This document shows, piece by piece, positions 1-10,400 of a stretch of 27,500 nucleotides of DNA (positions are counted from its first letter, which is position 1; each line of letters starts with the position of its first letter). The notes beneath the pieces were generated by a model that saw nothing but the letters and a program-made list of their open reading frames with translations, did no database searches and had not been told where the DNA came from. Both the position numbers and the translations under genes were made by a program. This DNA comes from Zygnema cylindricum (taxonomy: Eukaryota > Streptophyta > Zygnematophyceae > Zygnematales > Zygnemataceae): NCBI GenBank assembly GCA_037447655.1, contig JBBHKE010001097.1:1-27500 (forward strand), read 5' to 3'.

Positions 1-3000
1 TGTTTTCTCAACCTCGCTTCTAATTATAAACCTCCCCAAGACCTTGTCGATTTCCTTAAAGAAAAACCTGCTCCCATTTATGTGGGATTTGGGAGTTTGG
101 TAAGTGGAAATGTTCCTCTTTTCTTGTATGTTTTATGCCTTTGGATTATGTTATGTTATGAAAATTGTATAAGAGGACTGTCAATGGGTTTGTTTTTCCC
201 GTATATTTCGCAAATATATAATAATAATGTTAGGGAGACTTGTTCCTCCCTATTTCTTGTAAATACTTAAGCTTAGCTAAAACTGAGATGTTGCAAATAT
301 GAATGTGAATTTATAGCGGATAGCGATAGAATTTGGAAATGTTTTGTGCAGGTTTAAAGGTTAAGGCTGTCTTAAGGTATATATAAGTTTAAATATTTAT
401 ACATTTACATATTTATATATTTAAATATGTTTATATGTTTATATGCTTATATGATTATATGTTTATATGATTATATATCTTTATATTTTTTTATCTTTAT
501 ATTTTTTTATCTTTATATTTTTGTATTTTTATATTTTTATATTTTTCATATTTTTACATATAAACTATATCTTTATATTTTGATATATCTTTATATCTTT
601 ATATTTTTCTTTTTTATATCTTTATGTTTTTATATTTTATATCTTTATGTTTTTATATTTTTATATTTTTATGTTTTTATATTTTTATATTTTTATGTTT
701 TTGTATTTTAATGAAATCAATGCTGTTCGAGAAATAGTTTTTAAATTGGTGTGGGCTGGATTTTCAGCCTGTGAAAGACCCCAACAAGATGACCCGAGTT
801 ATTGTGAAGGCCATGGAAAACACTAATCAACGAGCCATTATTCAAAAAGGATGGGGAGGATTGGGAGTGAGTGAGTGATTCTTCTCCTCCTTTGTCCTAT
901 TCCTCCTCTCTGTCTCCCTTTCTGTCTCTTTCATCTTTCTCTTTCTTCTCTTTGTTCTACTCCTTTTGCTGCTTCTCCTCCTCCTTTAATTGATTGAAGT
1001 AATTGAAACATGATGGAAGTTGGGATTTTGACTCCAATATCGGGTGGAAAACTGCAGTGGAGAATACTCCACCCCATATATACCTTCTCGGAAACTGTCC
1101 TCATGATTGGCTATTTCCACAATGTGCGGCAGTTGTAAGTTTCTTTGGAGCTCAAAAAACAACTTCGGTTCTCTAAAAATAAGTGAGAGAATGTCGGTAA
1201 AAAAAGAAGTTATGGAGTACAATTGGTTGACAGCTGGCAGAAAAGGGAGTAAAAATACAAGGGATGGTGATGGATGATAAATAATTTTGCTACAATGATA
1301 TGTACTTAGATGTCTTGCAATCTCTGAACGCTAGAGTTTCACATCATATCAGTTGCATGAACAACAATCGGGGATAACGTTATCCATATATAAATAAAAT
1401 TTCAATACTTTGATGCATACAAAAGAGGACATTGACTACCGAAATTACTGTACTTGGTGGTCAGCGACGTACAACTGTCCGCTTTAAGTTGATGTTTTGT
1501 GTGCCCCGTTTGCGGGTTTCACGCCCTTTAACAATAACTTTTGTACTTGGGAACCGGTATTCTGTACATTTCATCAATTATTTGTACTGTTCCGTTTTCT
1601 TTTTTGTACTTTTGCTTTGTTTATCAAAGTTTATCAATGGTAAATGACGAGTACGGAGACTATTCTAATTCTCGGTCAATGAAAGAAGCACAAATTTTTG
1701 AACACCTGGAAAATATAACCAATATGAAGTCTACTAAAAGCAATCGGTTCCTCGTCTCATTTTCCCCTTATATTTAGGCGTAAGTTGCAGTATCTTTTCT
1801 CGCAATTGATCTGCTTGGACCATTTGAAACACTTACCATAATAACTGTACAACCGTCATAACTGTTTAATTATTAACGGTGTCCCCTTGCGGTGAATTTG
1901 TTGTCAGGTACATCACGGAGGGGCGGGCACAACAGCCGCGGGACTGAAAGCTTCTGTAGGCATCTACATCTCTTATACTCTCTTCTGTTTTTATTACGAA
2001 AGAATAGAAATTTAATGAATTAAAGAAACACAAATGCATAAGAGTTAGTAAAAGATAAGCTTTTTTTATCCACTTTTTTTTTTAAATTTCTTCTGTTTTG
2101 AGCTTCATTTGTGGTTTGGCTCAATTTTGTCCACGCTGTTTTGCAGTTTGTGCTGAGTTCAATCTATGGTTCAGTTTTGTCCTCAACAGTTTGCCTTTGC
2201 ATATAACTAAAGTTTTATCTGGTGATAAATTTGGAGATGATCAATACGGATAAAATGAAATCGTCGAGGTATGGTAACAAGTGCAAAAACTATGAAAAAT
2301 CGCCATCGATATGTTATGTTTATGTTACATTTTTTAATGTTTCGTCAAAATCTGTACTAATAGAAGTACGCGATTGTGATTCATTAAATTTCATGAATTG
2401 GAAATAACTCCTGTGTGTTTCAGGATAAGTGATTTTTTAGCTTGTGTGTTCATTAATCCCTGTATCTTTTGGGAAACGAGACTTAATATTTAGTAAAAGT
2501 AACTTCGAAAATGCTAATATCGTAAAATTGGAATACACCATAATATCAGAGGGAAGCTGGAGACACAGTCACAAGCAAAGAAGAAAAACAAATACGCACA
2601 CATTCACTCACTCCGTTTGAGACATTTGAGGTATCTCTTTTGAATAACTAGGTCAGTAACTATTGATATCTATTTACTGAATACGAAAACGTTTCTTTGC
2701 ATACATGTATTCAGCCACGTGTCTACTTGACTTCCAATTCCTATTTTTACTTCATATACAATTACTCATCTTTTCCTCAGTACTTGCATAGGTAGTTCAC
2801 AAATTCCTTACATAACTTCCCTTCCCTACTTTATTGAGTGTCCGTACTTCTTGCACTATATTTGTTGTTTGTTCTATTCCTATCACCACACATCCATATC
2901 CAATCCTCTGGATCATCGTCTCCTTACACTTTGCACCTCTTTCAAATTGTATTCATTAGTACATTACTTCTCTGGTCACGCTCCATTCTACTCCATTCTC

Positions 3001-3918
3001 GCATCTCCTTCACTTGTACTCGAATTGCTATTAGTGTTCCAAATTTTATAGCGTGGGGTTTTAATTGTAATTTACCTCTGAGTGATATGGGCAATATTTA
3101 ACCACTTACCAAATTCGTGTTCAGAAAAAATGACCAATTAGTACTATTAACACTAATATATCTTCAGGGGCCAAAAAAACTGGCACCTAATCAGTGTTAC
3201 CAACGCTTACAATGAGTCACGGTAAACTCCCCTGTGTCACATGTAATTATTTCAGTGCCCCACGACGGTGGTTCCGTTCTTTGGCGACCAACCCTTCTGG
3301 GGCCAATGTGTCCATGAGCAAGGAGTGGGACCCAAGCCAGTCCATTCGGAATTCCAGATCAAGACCATTCCAGTCTCTCCTCCTCCTCCTCCTCTCTCCT
3401 CTCTCTCTCTCCTCTCCTCTCTTTTTCCTCCTCTCATCTGTCATCATCCCTCTCCCTCTTTGTCAAATCATCATCAAATATCATCAAATCAGATCATCAT
3501 CATCATCAGATCAATATCACGTCATAAATCTCATCAGTCACGTCCTCTCCCTCCCCTTTCCTCCCTCCCCTCTTCCCCTCCCCTCTCCCCTCCTCCCTCC
3601 CCTCCCCCTCCCACCTCTCCCTCTCCCTCTCCCTCTCCCTCTCCCCCTATGCATTCCTTCTGAGTTATTTTTGTACCATTCTCTCTTCAGGTGAAGGAAG
3701 CCGCAGGAAGAATGGCCGAAAAAATATCATTGGAGGATGGAGTCGAGGGAGCTGTGAGAGCATTTCACCGCCACTTGCCTCCCAATACGAGACACGGGGC
3801 TCACAGTCTCACTTGGATGAAGAAAACCAGTTGGACGGCGAGTCTTTTCCCCTGTATTACACCCGTTACGCAAAACCAGAAAATGGTAAAAGTGAAGGAA
3901 ATGGGAAAAAAAACTTAA
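1..3918 (+). CDS. Sterol 3-beta-glucosyltransferase, UGT80-type, C-terminal half (5' partial, six exons)
   Basis: Transfers glucose from UDP-glucose to the 3-hydroxyl of membrane sterols, giving steryl glucosides (family knowledge). Exons, by motif and phase: 1-99, 768-870, 1058-1134, 1908-1955, 3256-3372, 3691-3918; together 223 residues in one frame. Visible motifs in order: PIYVGFGSL (exon 1), QKGWGGLG (exon 2), NCPHDWLFPQCAAV (exon 3), HHGGAGTTAAGLKAS (exon 4), CPTTVVPFFGDQPFWG (exon 5), EDGVEGAVRAFHRHLP (exon 6). These make up the nucleotide-sugar-binding C-terminal domain of GT1 sterol glucosyltransferases. The N-terminal acceptor domain lies upstream of the window. Donors are GTAAGT, GTGAGT, GTAAGT, GTAGGC and a poor GTCTCT at 3373. 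Odd: between exons 5 and 6 about a dozen residues expected in the family (a helix after the GVGPKP segment) are absent, and that intron is almost pure pyrimidine. The tail after HLPP does not resemble the family and may be specific or misjoined. Identity is secure; the 3' end is less so. Confidence 0.93.
370..716. repeat. A+T-rich low-complexity tract (TTTATAT-type units) in glucosyltransferase intron 1
   Basis: Nearly pure A/T sequence built from irregular units such as TTTATAT, TTTATATG and TATCTTTATATTTTT. The 94-codon open frame through it (427-711) is an alternation of Phe, Tyr, Ile and Leu caused by the repeat and is not a gene. It ends about 50 bp before the exon 2 acceptor at 768. Confidence 0.85.
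1135..3255 (+). other. Introns 3 and 4 of the glucosyltransferase gene, with no other gene seen
   Basis: Apart from the 48-nt exon 1908-1955, this stretch holds only intronic sequence. Short open frames (1432-1647, 1541-1777, 2222-2407, 2838-3101) show no motif, no fitting splice phase and no likeness to the flanking protein. A segment near 3135-3200 (ATTAACACTAAT followed by CTGGCAC) faintly resembles the 120-bp repeat family at 10394 and 19094. Confidence 0.6.
3373..3655. repeat. Polypyrimidine low-complexity tract (CTC, CTCCCT and ATCATC runs) in glucosyltransferase intron 5
   Basis: The top strand is almost all C and T, with CTC runs at 3375-3435, ATC/TCATCA runs at 3470-3520 and CCCTCC/CTCCCT runs at 3540-3650. 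It begins directly at the end of exon 5 and continues to the last intron's acceptor. Such tracts can form triplexes and are prone to length change or assembly collapse, which matters because a short conserved protein segment is missing here. Confidence 0.85.
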
Positions 3919-3932
3919 AAAGTGGCAAGATT

Positions 3933-4325
3933 GAGGAGGGATTTCTCGGGTCGAGGAAATGGAAACAGAGAAGGAAATGGAGAAAATATAAAGGGACGAA
4001 AGAGTGAGAAGAAGGGATTTTTTGGGTCGAGGAAATTGGAATGGAGAAGGAAATAGAAAATACATAAGAGATTCGAAAGAATGAGGGATTGTTGAACTGG
4101 AAAGGAGATGAAAAACAGAAAAGTTGTTGAAAGAATGAGGAGGTATTTTATAGGCTGACTATAGACTTCTGTAGACTTGATTGGAGGAAAAAGAAATGGG
4201 AAAAGAAATGAAAAAGACGTATATAGTTACAAAATTCGGGGGTGTTGAGGACGTTGAAACTTGAAAGGCGATGGAAAGAAAAATAAAGGAGTTGAAAGAA
4301 CAAGGAGGGATTCTTTAGGTTGATT
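3933..4325 (+). repeat. Degenerate 60-75-bp purine-rich tandem repeat just behind the glucosyltransferase stop
   Basis: Units begin with a GAGGGATT-type block followed by GGTCGAGGAAATGG, GAGAAGGAAATGGA and GAAAGARTGAG-type blocks. The clearest copies start near 3933, 4009 and 4082; weaker copies follow, one closing near 4302 with GGAGGGATTCTTTAGG. The array starts 15 bp after the stop at 3916-3918 and probably lies in the 3' UTR or just beyond it. Confidence 0.65.
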
Positions 4326-4329
4326 CGAC

Positions 4330-5863
4330 CTGAATTTCTGCTCGTTTTGGGATCTGTTCTGTTTTTTATTTGTTTGTTCTCTTGTTGGGATGTGTTTGTC
4401 CTTTTCTTAGTACCTGTACAGTCTCCGAATGTAGAGTTAGATACTGTAAATTGGTGGTGTTTGGGTAGGGAATAAGTGAAGAGCTGTTCCTCGGGGACAT
4501 TTTAGTATTTTAGTTTTTCATTCTTTTTTTGTTTGTTCGTTTTTTTCGTTCCCTCGACTCTATTTTTTCCTTTTTGTAAGCTTACATTTCAAAACCTTTT
4601 GTCGATGTTGATTTTGCCAAATGGTTTTCTACAAGTTTTGGTAAAATTATTCATAAAGTTACCATTTTCTTTGACTATTGACCGTTTTCTCCTCTCTCTA
4701 GTTTAGGTTTTATGAAAAAAAGCAGATTGGCATGGCTAGACGAATGTCATGTCTCTCTACCCTAATATAGTTACGAAAATATGTTGTATTCCTTAAAATA
4801 CCTGGATACCTTCCTTGAATTTTTTAAACTGTTGAAGATATGTTTTTCTCTCATTTGTTTCTACTTAGGGTTGCACCTTGGATATGATTTATTATGAAGT
4901 TCAAATGTGGGAAAATAAGTGGACACTCTATATGTGGTCTCCTCGTGTTATATCAGTATTGTACTTGGAAAAACCATGTAAGATACATGTTGAATGGCTA
5001 ACCACTTTTAGTGTTTCCAATCGATTTGACACACATGAACTATGGTTCATCATGCGTGTGGGCGGTTTTCATATTATTGACCAATATTTGTGTTGTTGTA
5101 TAAGTATCTTCTCATGTGTGTTGTTCTTATTTAGGGTATATTTCCTCGGTGTTCAGTACTAGCATTCTCTGGTCTACTATAATCCTGTTTTATGACTATG
5201 TGGTTATGAATCTCTCATGGAAAATCACAAGATTCCTACCACTTCAAGATTTTCTAAACACCTCGAACATTTGCACCTGACTACTGCTACCAGCCAACAA
5301 CATAATAATAAGCTCCTACTAAATCTTTAACAGCGAATTTCTTTAACTAATTCTTAAATCATCTTTTGTCAATCCTTTTGTATTGGCTGAGCCACACTAT
5401 ACATTGCTCTTGAAGGCTCTCTTCTCCTTCCAAAAAACCAGAGGCTTGCAGGAACCCTAAACAGACCATTTTCACCACACTCATGCTTCTGTTTCCTTCT
5501 GTCACACTTCTGTTTTCTGAGGCCGAGATTTGATGTAAGGTTGAGATTTGATTTGATGTCAGTTCTTTAATCGGCATGTTAATTTGAATTCTTTGGTCGA
5601 AATTCCTAACTAATACTTTCAACACTGGGTTTCGATAGTTTAGCAGCACCTCTACTCCATCTAATCTGCAAAATGCGCAATAATTCTCGTCATCGACATT
5701 GTATGACTTGTGATCTGAAACTATCAATATTTTTTATTATACGATTGGTGATCTGCATCACACTATCAGTATTTTACCAAAAATACTGTACCAAACCAAT
5801 TTCTGAGAGATTACACCGCCTATCCCTATAGAAAGGGAACAATGCTTGCAAGCATGACATCAG
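4330..5863. other. Intergenic DNA with no convincing gene
   Basis: T-rich upstream half (GTTTGTTCGTTTTTTTCG-like text), possibly 3' UTR or flank of the glucosyltransferase. The only long frames are 4878-5162 (+, 94 codons) and 5359-5727 (-, 122 codons); neither shows a recognisable domain or a supporting splice context. Confidence 0.45.
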
Positions 5864-5923
5864 GACGGATCGTGACGGATCGTAACAGATCGTAGCGGAT
5901 CGCACTGAATCGTAACGGATCAA
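5864..5923. repeat. 10-bp minisatellite, about six units (consensus near RACGGATCGT)
   Basis: Consecutive decamers read GACGGATCGT, GACGGATCGT, AACAGATCGT, AGCGGATCGC, ACTGAATCGT and AACGGATCAA. The period is about one helical turn. No gene overlaps it. Confidence 0.8.
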
Positions 5924-6188
5924 AATGGTCTGCACTCCGAAGCTTTCTTTCCAAATTTCGTACGTTTGAAAGTACGGACAAACATCTCCGCCAAACATTG
6001 CTCGGGCAAATTGGTAGGAAATCATACAGATTTTCGCTGAGAGTTGTCGGTCGTTGGGATAAAAAGCGTATGGCATGTCCGCGTGTCAGAGCTGTCAAAC
6101 TTTTAGGTTTTCCATCGACTGCACTATATTGCGCTCTTTTCAACTACAATACTTTTAAGCCATTTACTGTTCCCATATCGTTCACAAC

Positions 6189-6658
6189 CATAGTTGTTCA
6201 AATCGCGCGATTTTTCATTTTTTCCGATTTTTACTTATTATTCGCGACTTTTGAAAGAATCGCAAAAAAACTCGATGTACTTTCTGTCCGGTAAACTGAA
6301 CGGGCAATTTACAGTAACTGTATGGTATTTACGGTAACTGTACGGTTTTGTATGGGAAATGTACGGACTTTGACTAAAAGATACGTTGCACTTAGTAGTA
6401 CTTTCTGTCCGGTAATCTCAACAGAAAGTTTACGGAAAATGTGCGGAATTGTACAGAAAATGTACGGACTATTACGGAAAGAGACAGAAATTGTACAGAA
6501 AATGTACAAAGTGCGGTACATGTAAAATTCATTTTTTTTACATGTACAGAATAGTACGGATTCACAATCACTAACGATTTTTTCAAATCGACCTCTCCGA
6601 TTTCTACGTATTATCCGTGCGTTTGAATCGTGAGTAAAATACGATTTGAACAACTATG
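6189..6658 (-). mobile_element. hAT-like MITE, copy A (470 bp), with perfect 8-bp target-site duplication
   Basis: The ends are inverted repeats: CATAGTTGTTCAAATCG at the left and the matching TTGAACAACTATG at the right. The flanks carry a perfect 8-bp duplication, TTCACAAC, at 6181-6188 and 6659-6666. The body has no transposase-sized frame but many short TGTACGG-type motifs and two copies of a ~23-bp module (TACTTTCTGTCCGGTAA...) at 6278-6300 and 6399-6421. It is the reverse-orientation relative of the copies at 15325 and 15825. The 8-bp duplication suggests the hAT superfamily; that assignment is inferred. Confidence 0.88.
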
Positions 6659-6666
6659 TTCACAAC

Positions 6667-7432
6667 ACTAAAAATGAATTGTACGAAAGCTCGCACTTTA
6701 AGAAATTTACGACGACATCATAGGGAAGCAATGACGTCAGATTATTTTTAACTGTGATCGTCAACGAGCGCCAGAACTTTTAACAAACATGCGACTGGCT
6801 GCGTCGGAACAGGACTCTACAGTCAGTTACATGGATGATATCAGGATTGCAAATAGGTATCGACCGATGGGCTCAGTTTTGTTTCCCACTGGTAATAATT
6901 GCACAAAAAAAAATAGTGTTGTACGAAAATGGTCCAAATAATTTAAAAAGTTCGAGTTTTACTGTGTTGTACTGGAGAAGTTTAAGGCTACAAACTCTTT
7001 AGTATAATTAAGTTCCATTTGCTTTCCCACATTAAACCTATGGTTGAAACATCAACAAGGATCAGAAAAGGTCACCATCTACATTAGTTCCTACAAAAAA
7101 GTAAAAGCCGAAGTGGAGACCTTGTAATTTCATGACAATACAGTTCAGTGAGAAAAAAGGGCAAAAAAGGTCCCCGAAGAAAAAGTAAAATTAAGACCAA
7201 AAGGAGAAGACGTCATCACAAAAAAAAAAAAACCATATCATGTAAGACGGAATTAATCGGTTTATACCACAATCCCTTTATTAAATGCTCGTTTGGTTTT
7301 TAGAATGCATAACGCAGTAACCCATTTTCTGTCCCAATCACAGGTCCAGAATTGGATATTGATACTTCCCACTGCTGTCAAACCAAAATTCTTTCATAAC
7401 CTAATTACTCATTTACCAGTTTCTTTTATATT
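6667..7432. other. Intergenic or 3'-flanking DNA of the coiled-coil gene, nothing recognised
   Basis: A+T-rich sequence containing an A-run near 7220. The 3' UTR of the minus-strand gene ending at 7433 probably lies in the right part of this interval. No frame or RNA structure stood out. Confidence 0.4.
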
Positions 7433-10400
7433 CTAATCCATTCTTTCTTCTTCAGTGGAGACCTTATCTGCTCCAGCCACATAAGACAAAAATCCTCGAG
7501 CTCTTCCTCCAACTCCTCTGAGAATACTTCGAGCTCCCTTTACTACAGACGGTCGGGCTTTTTTCTCACTCTCTTCCTCTTCCTTAGCAAGACCATTATT
7601 TCCATTAGACGTCTCTGTTTCTTCCGAACTTGGTTTATTATTCGATTCCAGCATGTCAGACGTCCACACTATTGGTCTTTGAGTGTGTTTTGAAATGGTA
7701 TCTGTCCCATTCTGGTCTTGTTTCTGTCGAAAAAAACAAAAGCAATTCCCATCAGTTGGTTTCGTTCAAAAACAAATAATGAAAAGAAAGAAAACAATCA
7801 CCTTTTGCTATCACATCGGTTAAACTAAGAAAGAAAATAAAACGGAAATCACTTCACAAAGTAACAAAACTACGAAGATGAAAAACAAAGGTTTGGACAT
7901 GACAGGAGAAAATGACAAAAAATGACACGACGACCAATTTTTTCTCATACCGACTGTGAGGTTTCAAAAAAGTACCTGAATTTCCTCCCTACTGGTCCTC
8001 TCGTTCTTCTTCTCCTCGAATGATTTACGATGATCTCTACATGAATCTCCACCGGTGTTTACTTTCTTATTACCACTTTCAGAAACCTGATTCCCTTGAT
8101 TTGCATTCCTACTCCAAGAATTATTTGTATGAAAAGCCCCATTATACCCATTATTATCGAGTGCTTTTGAAGTCGATAGCTCATTGTCCACTTGTGGAAG
8201 AGTAGACAATGGTAGTGTGGATAACGGAAGCGTGGATAACGGAACTGAATCGTCCTCAAACGAACCGTCCATTCCGTGTTCGTGTTTCCCAAATCTGTTA
8301 TGATCGGTTTTTTCTCCTAACTGAAGCTTTTCAATCAACTGTTTCTCCAGTTTCTCCCTTATAAGAGCATTTTTGTTTGCAGCGTCCATGACTTCCGTAT
8401 TTAAACCTATCAGTTTTTCCACCACCTGCACCCAAAACGCTAAAAGTACACATGGAAAACCCAGAACAAAAACAAAAACAAGAACAAAAATACCATGATG
8501 GTGCCAAGATCTTCTGTCCAGAGAAAACTATTTATTTATCAAATGGTTATCTTAAGCGTCCACCGTTACAGAGGAAACAACTACAGGGAGGATGTGCACT
8601 TCTTTAACAAACAATGTGAAAAGAGATTGTTCCACAATTCAAGTTCCATTACTAACGAAAATATAATACTTGAGGATTCACTTGTGTATAATAACAGCGG
8701 TGAACAACTTAATAATGTTAGCAACTTTATTTCTATGATTAAACTGGAATGGTTGTAGTGGCAAAAGTGTCATGTCTACAATCTGTCAGGTGTCGTCCGT
8801 TTTATACAAGGTGGAAAAGACACACAATTTCGATTTTTGATATCCTTGGTGACACATAGTTTTAGTGCTGAGTAGAATCATCCGATGCAAGTTTAAATCT
8901 GGTAAAATCTCCTACTAGAAAAGGTTATTCCAAGATAAATTGAAATAATTATTAGAACTGATTGCCAGTTTGAAAGTGTCAATATAACAGTATAAGTGTG
9001 GCAAATACATGTTTTCAATGATCCAACAAAGGCAAAAATGGCTTTATGAATCAGTTCCAACACCCAAGCCACTGTCTTCATTCAAGTTTGCACTCTGGTA
9101 ACTTTCAGGCAAAGAAGCCGTCCCCACTCAACTTTGCAGAAAGCCACAAACATCCATAAAAGGCAAAAAAAATTCCATAAAAGACGAATCCAATCCATGA
9201 AATCCAAAAAACATGAGTAAAATGTGCAGTCTTATGAGGCAATACAAGCATGCTGGATCGAGTGACGGACCTAGATCTTAATAAAAATGGAGTGGGCTGT
9301 TTACACGAAGAAACACAGGTTCTACTTAAACAATCTGATGTATATGCATGAATCAATATTTGGTGGACTTAGATGCTGTAAAACTTTGGAGAGGTAAAAC
9401 AAAGTCATACCAAGGTATGCTGATGGAGATTCACTCGTAAAACATGGTTGTCCTCGTCCACTTGCTTGAGAGTAGACACAGCCTCATCTCGTTCTCGCAC
9501 ACTAGACTCACTTCTTTCCATAAGCTGTCCGATCACTTTTGCCTGTTCAAGAAGGGACAAGCAATTACTCCAAAAACATAAAAATTCATACATTTTATTT
9601 GACTTCCTAATTCAAGATACTACCCAGAAAAGACTTGTGTCAAAAATATTTTAGGAACTTCTGGGATCAGTAACCGATTGTTAAGTGAACAAACAACCAT
9701 CGTGTACAATTCAACAATGCTAAGTGGTTAGTGTCTGCAACATCGGATAACCACGGGTGAAATTGCCAATACCTGTATGTCCAAAGGTTTACCAGCCATA
9801 ATCATCCTGATTTTCCTCTTCAAAAAACCAAGCCAAAATTCAGTGCCGAATGCTAATTACTTGTTGTTCAACGCTCAAGTTGACCTACACTGAATGTTCA
9901 AGATTTAGAGTCCTATGTTTAATTTCCCACATGTCACATTTTTGAACTTTTGGGCTCAATTTCTTTTCGCCAGTGGCGAAAATTCAGCGTTCAATGACTA
10001 CAGTGAAATCATCAATGTCTATGCATAAACTTCCAACCAAACGGTTGACACATGGAATGATAACCTACAGAGAAAAAGAAATCAAGATAGTCCTGTGTCT
10101 CTAAAAATAAACAGAAAGCCGAAACAAACCTGACGATCCAGCGCTTGAGTGCTCCTTTCACAATCCATAAGAAGCTTCTCCTTTTCGCTACGCAAACCAT
10201 CTCGTTCTCGTGTTACTGCCTGCAACTGCTGCTGGAGATCCCTGCCACATATGCACTGCCTTATCACTAGGAATTTTTTGGAACTTCTGCATATTCTGGT
10301 GCATTTGATGCAGGTAACTGCACCCCATCACTATTGTTGTTACTAAATCACTAGCGTTAACAATACATTAGAATTAACTGCGCTAAAGAAGGTTTTGCCA

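Noticed and set aside
427-711. 94-codon plus-strand frame
   Set aside because: Entirely within an A/T repeat; the protein is only Phe, Tyr, Ile and Leu alternation.
3194-3694. 166- and 131-codon frames over the polypyrimidine tract
   Set aside because: Their openness comes from C/T repeats lacking stops. Only 3256-3372 of the second frame is genuine glucosyltransferase exon.
8495-8758. 87-codon plus-strand frame inside an intron of the coiled-coil gene
   Set aside because: No motif or splice support; it lies on the opposite strand to the gene.
9105-9356. 83-codon minus-strand frame between coiled-coil exons
   Set aside because: The neighbouring exons join in phase without it and its composition is unlike the coiled coil.
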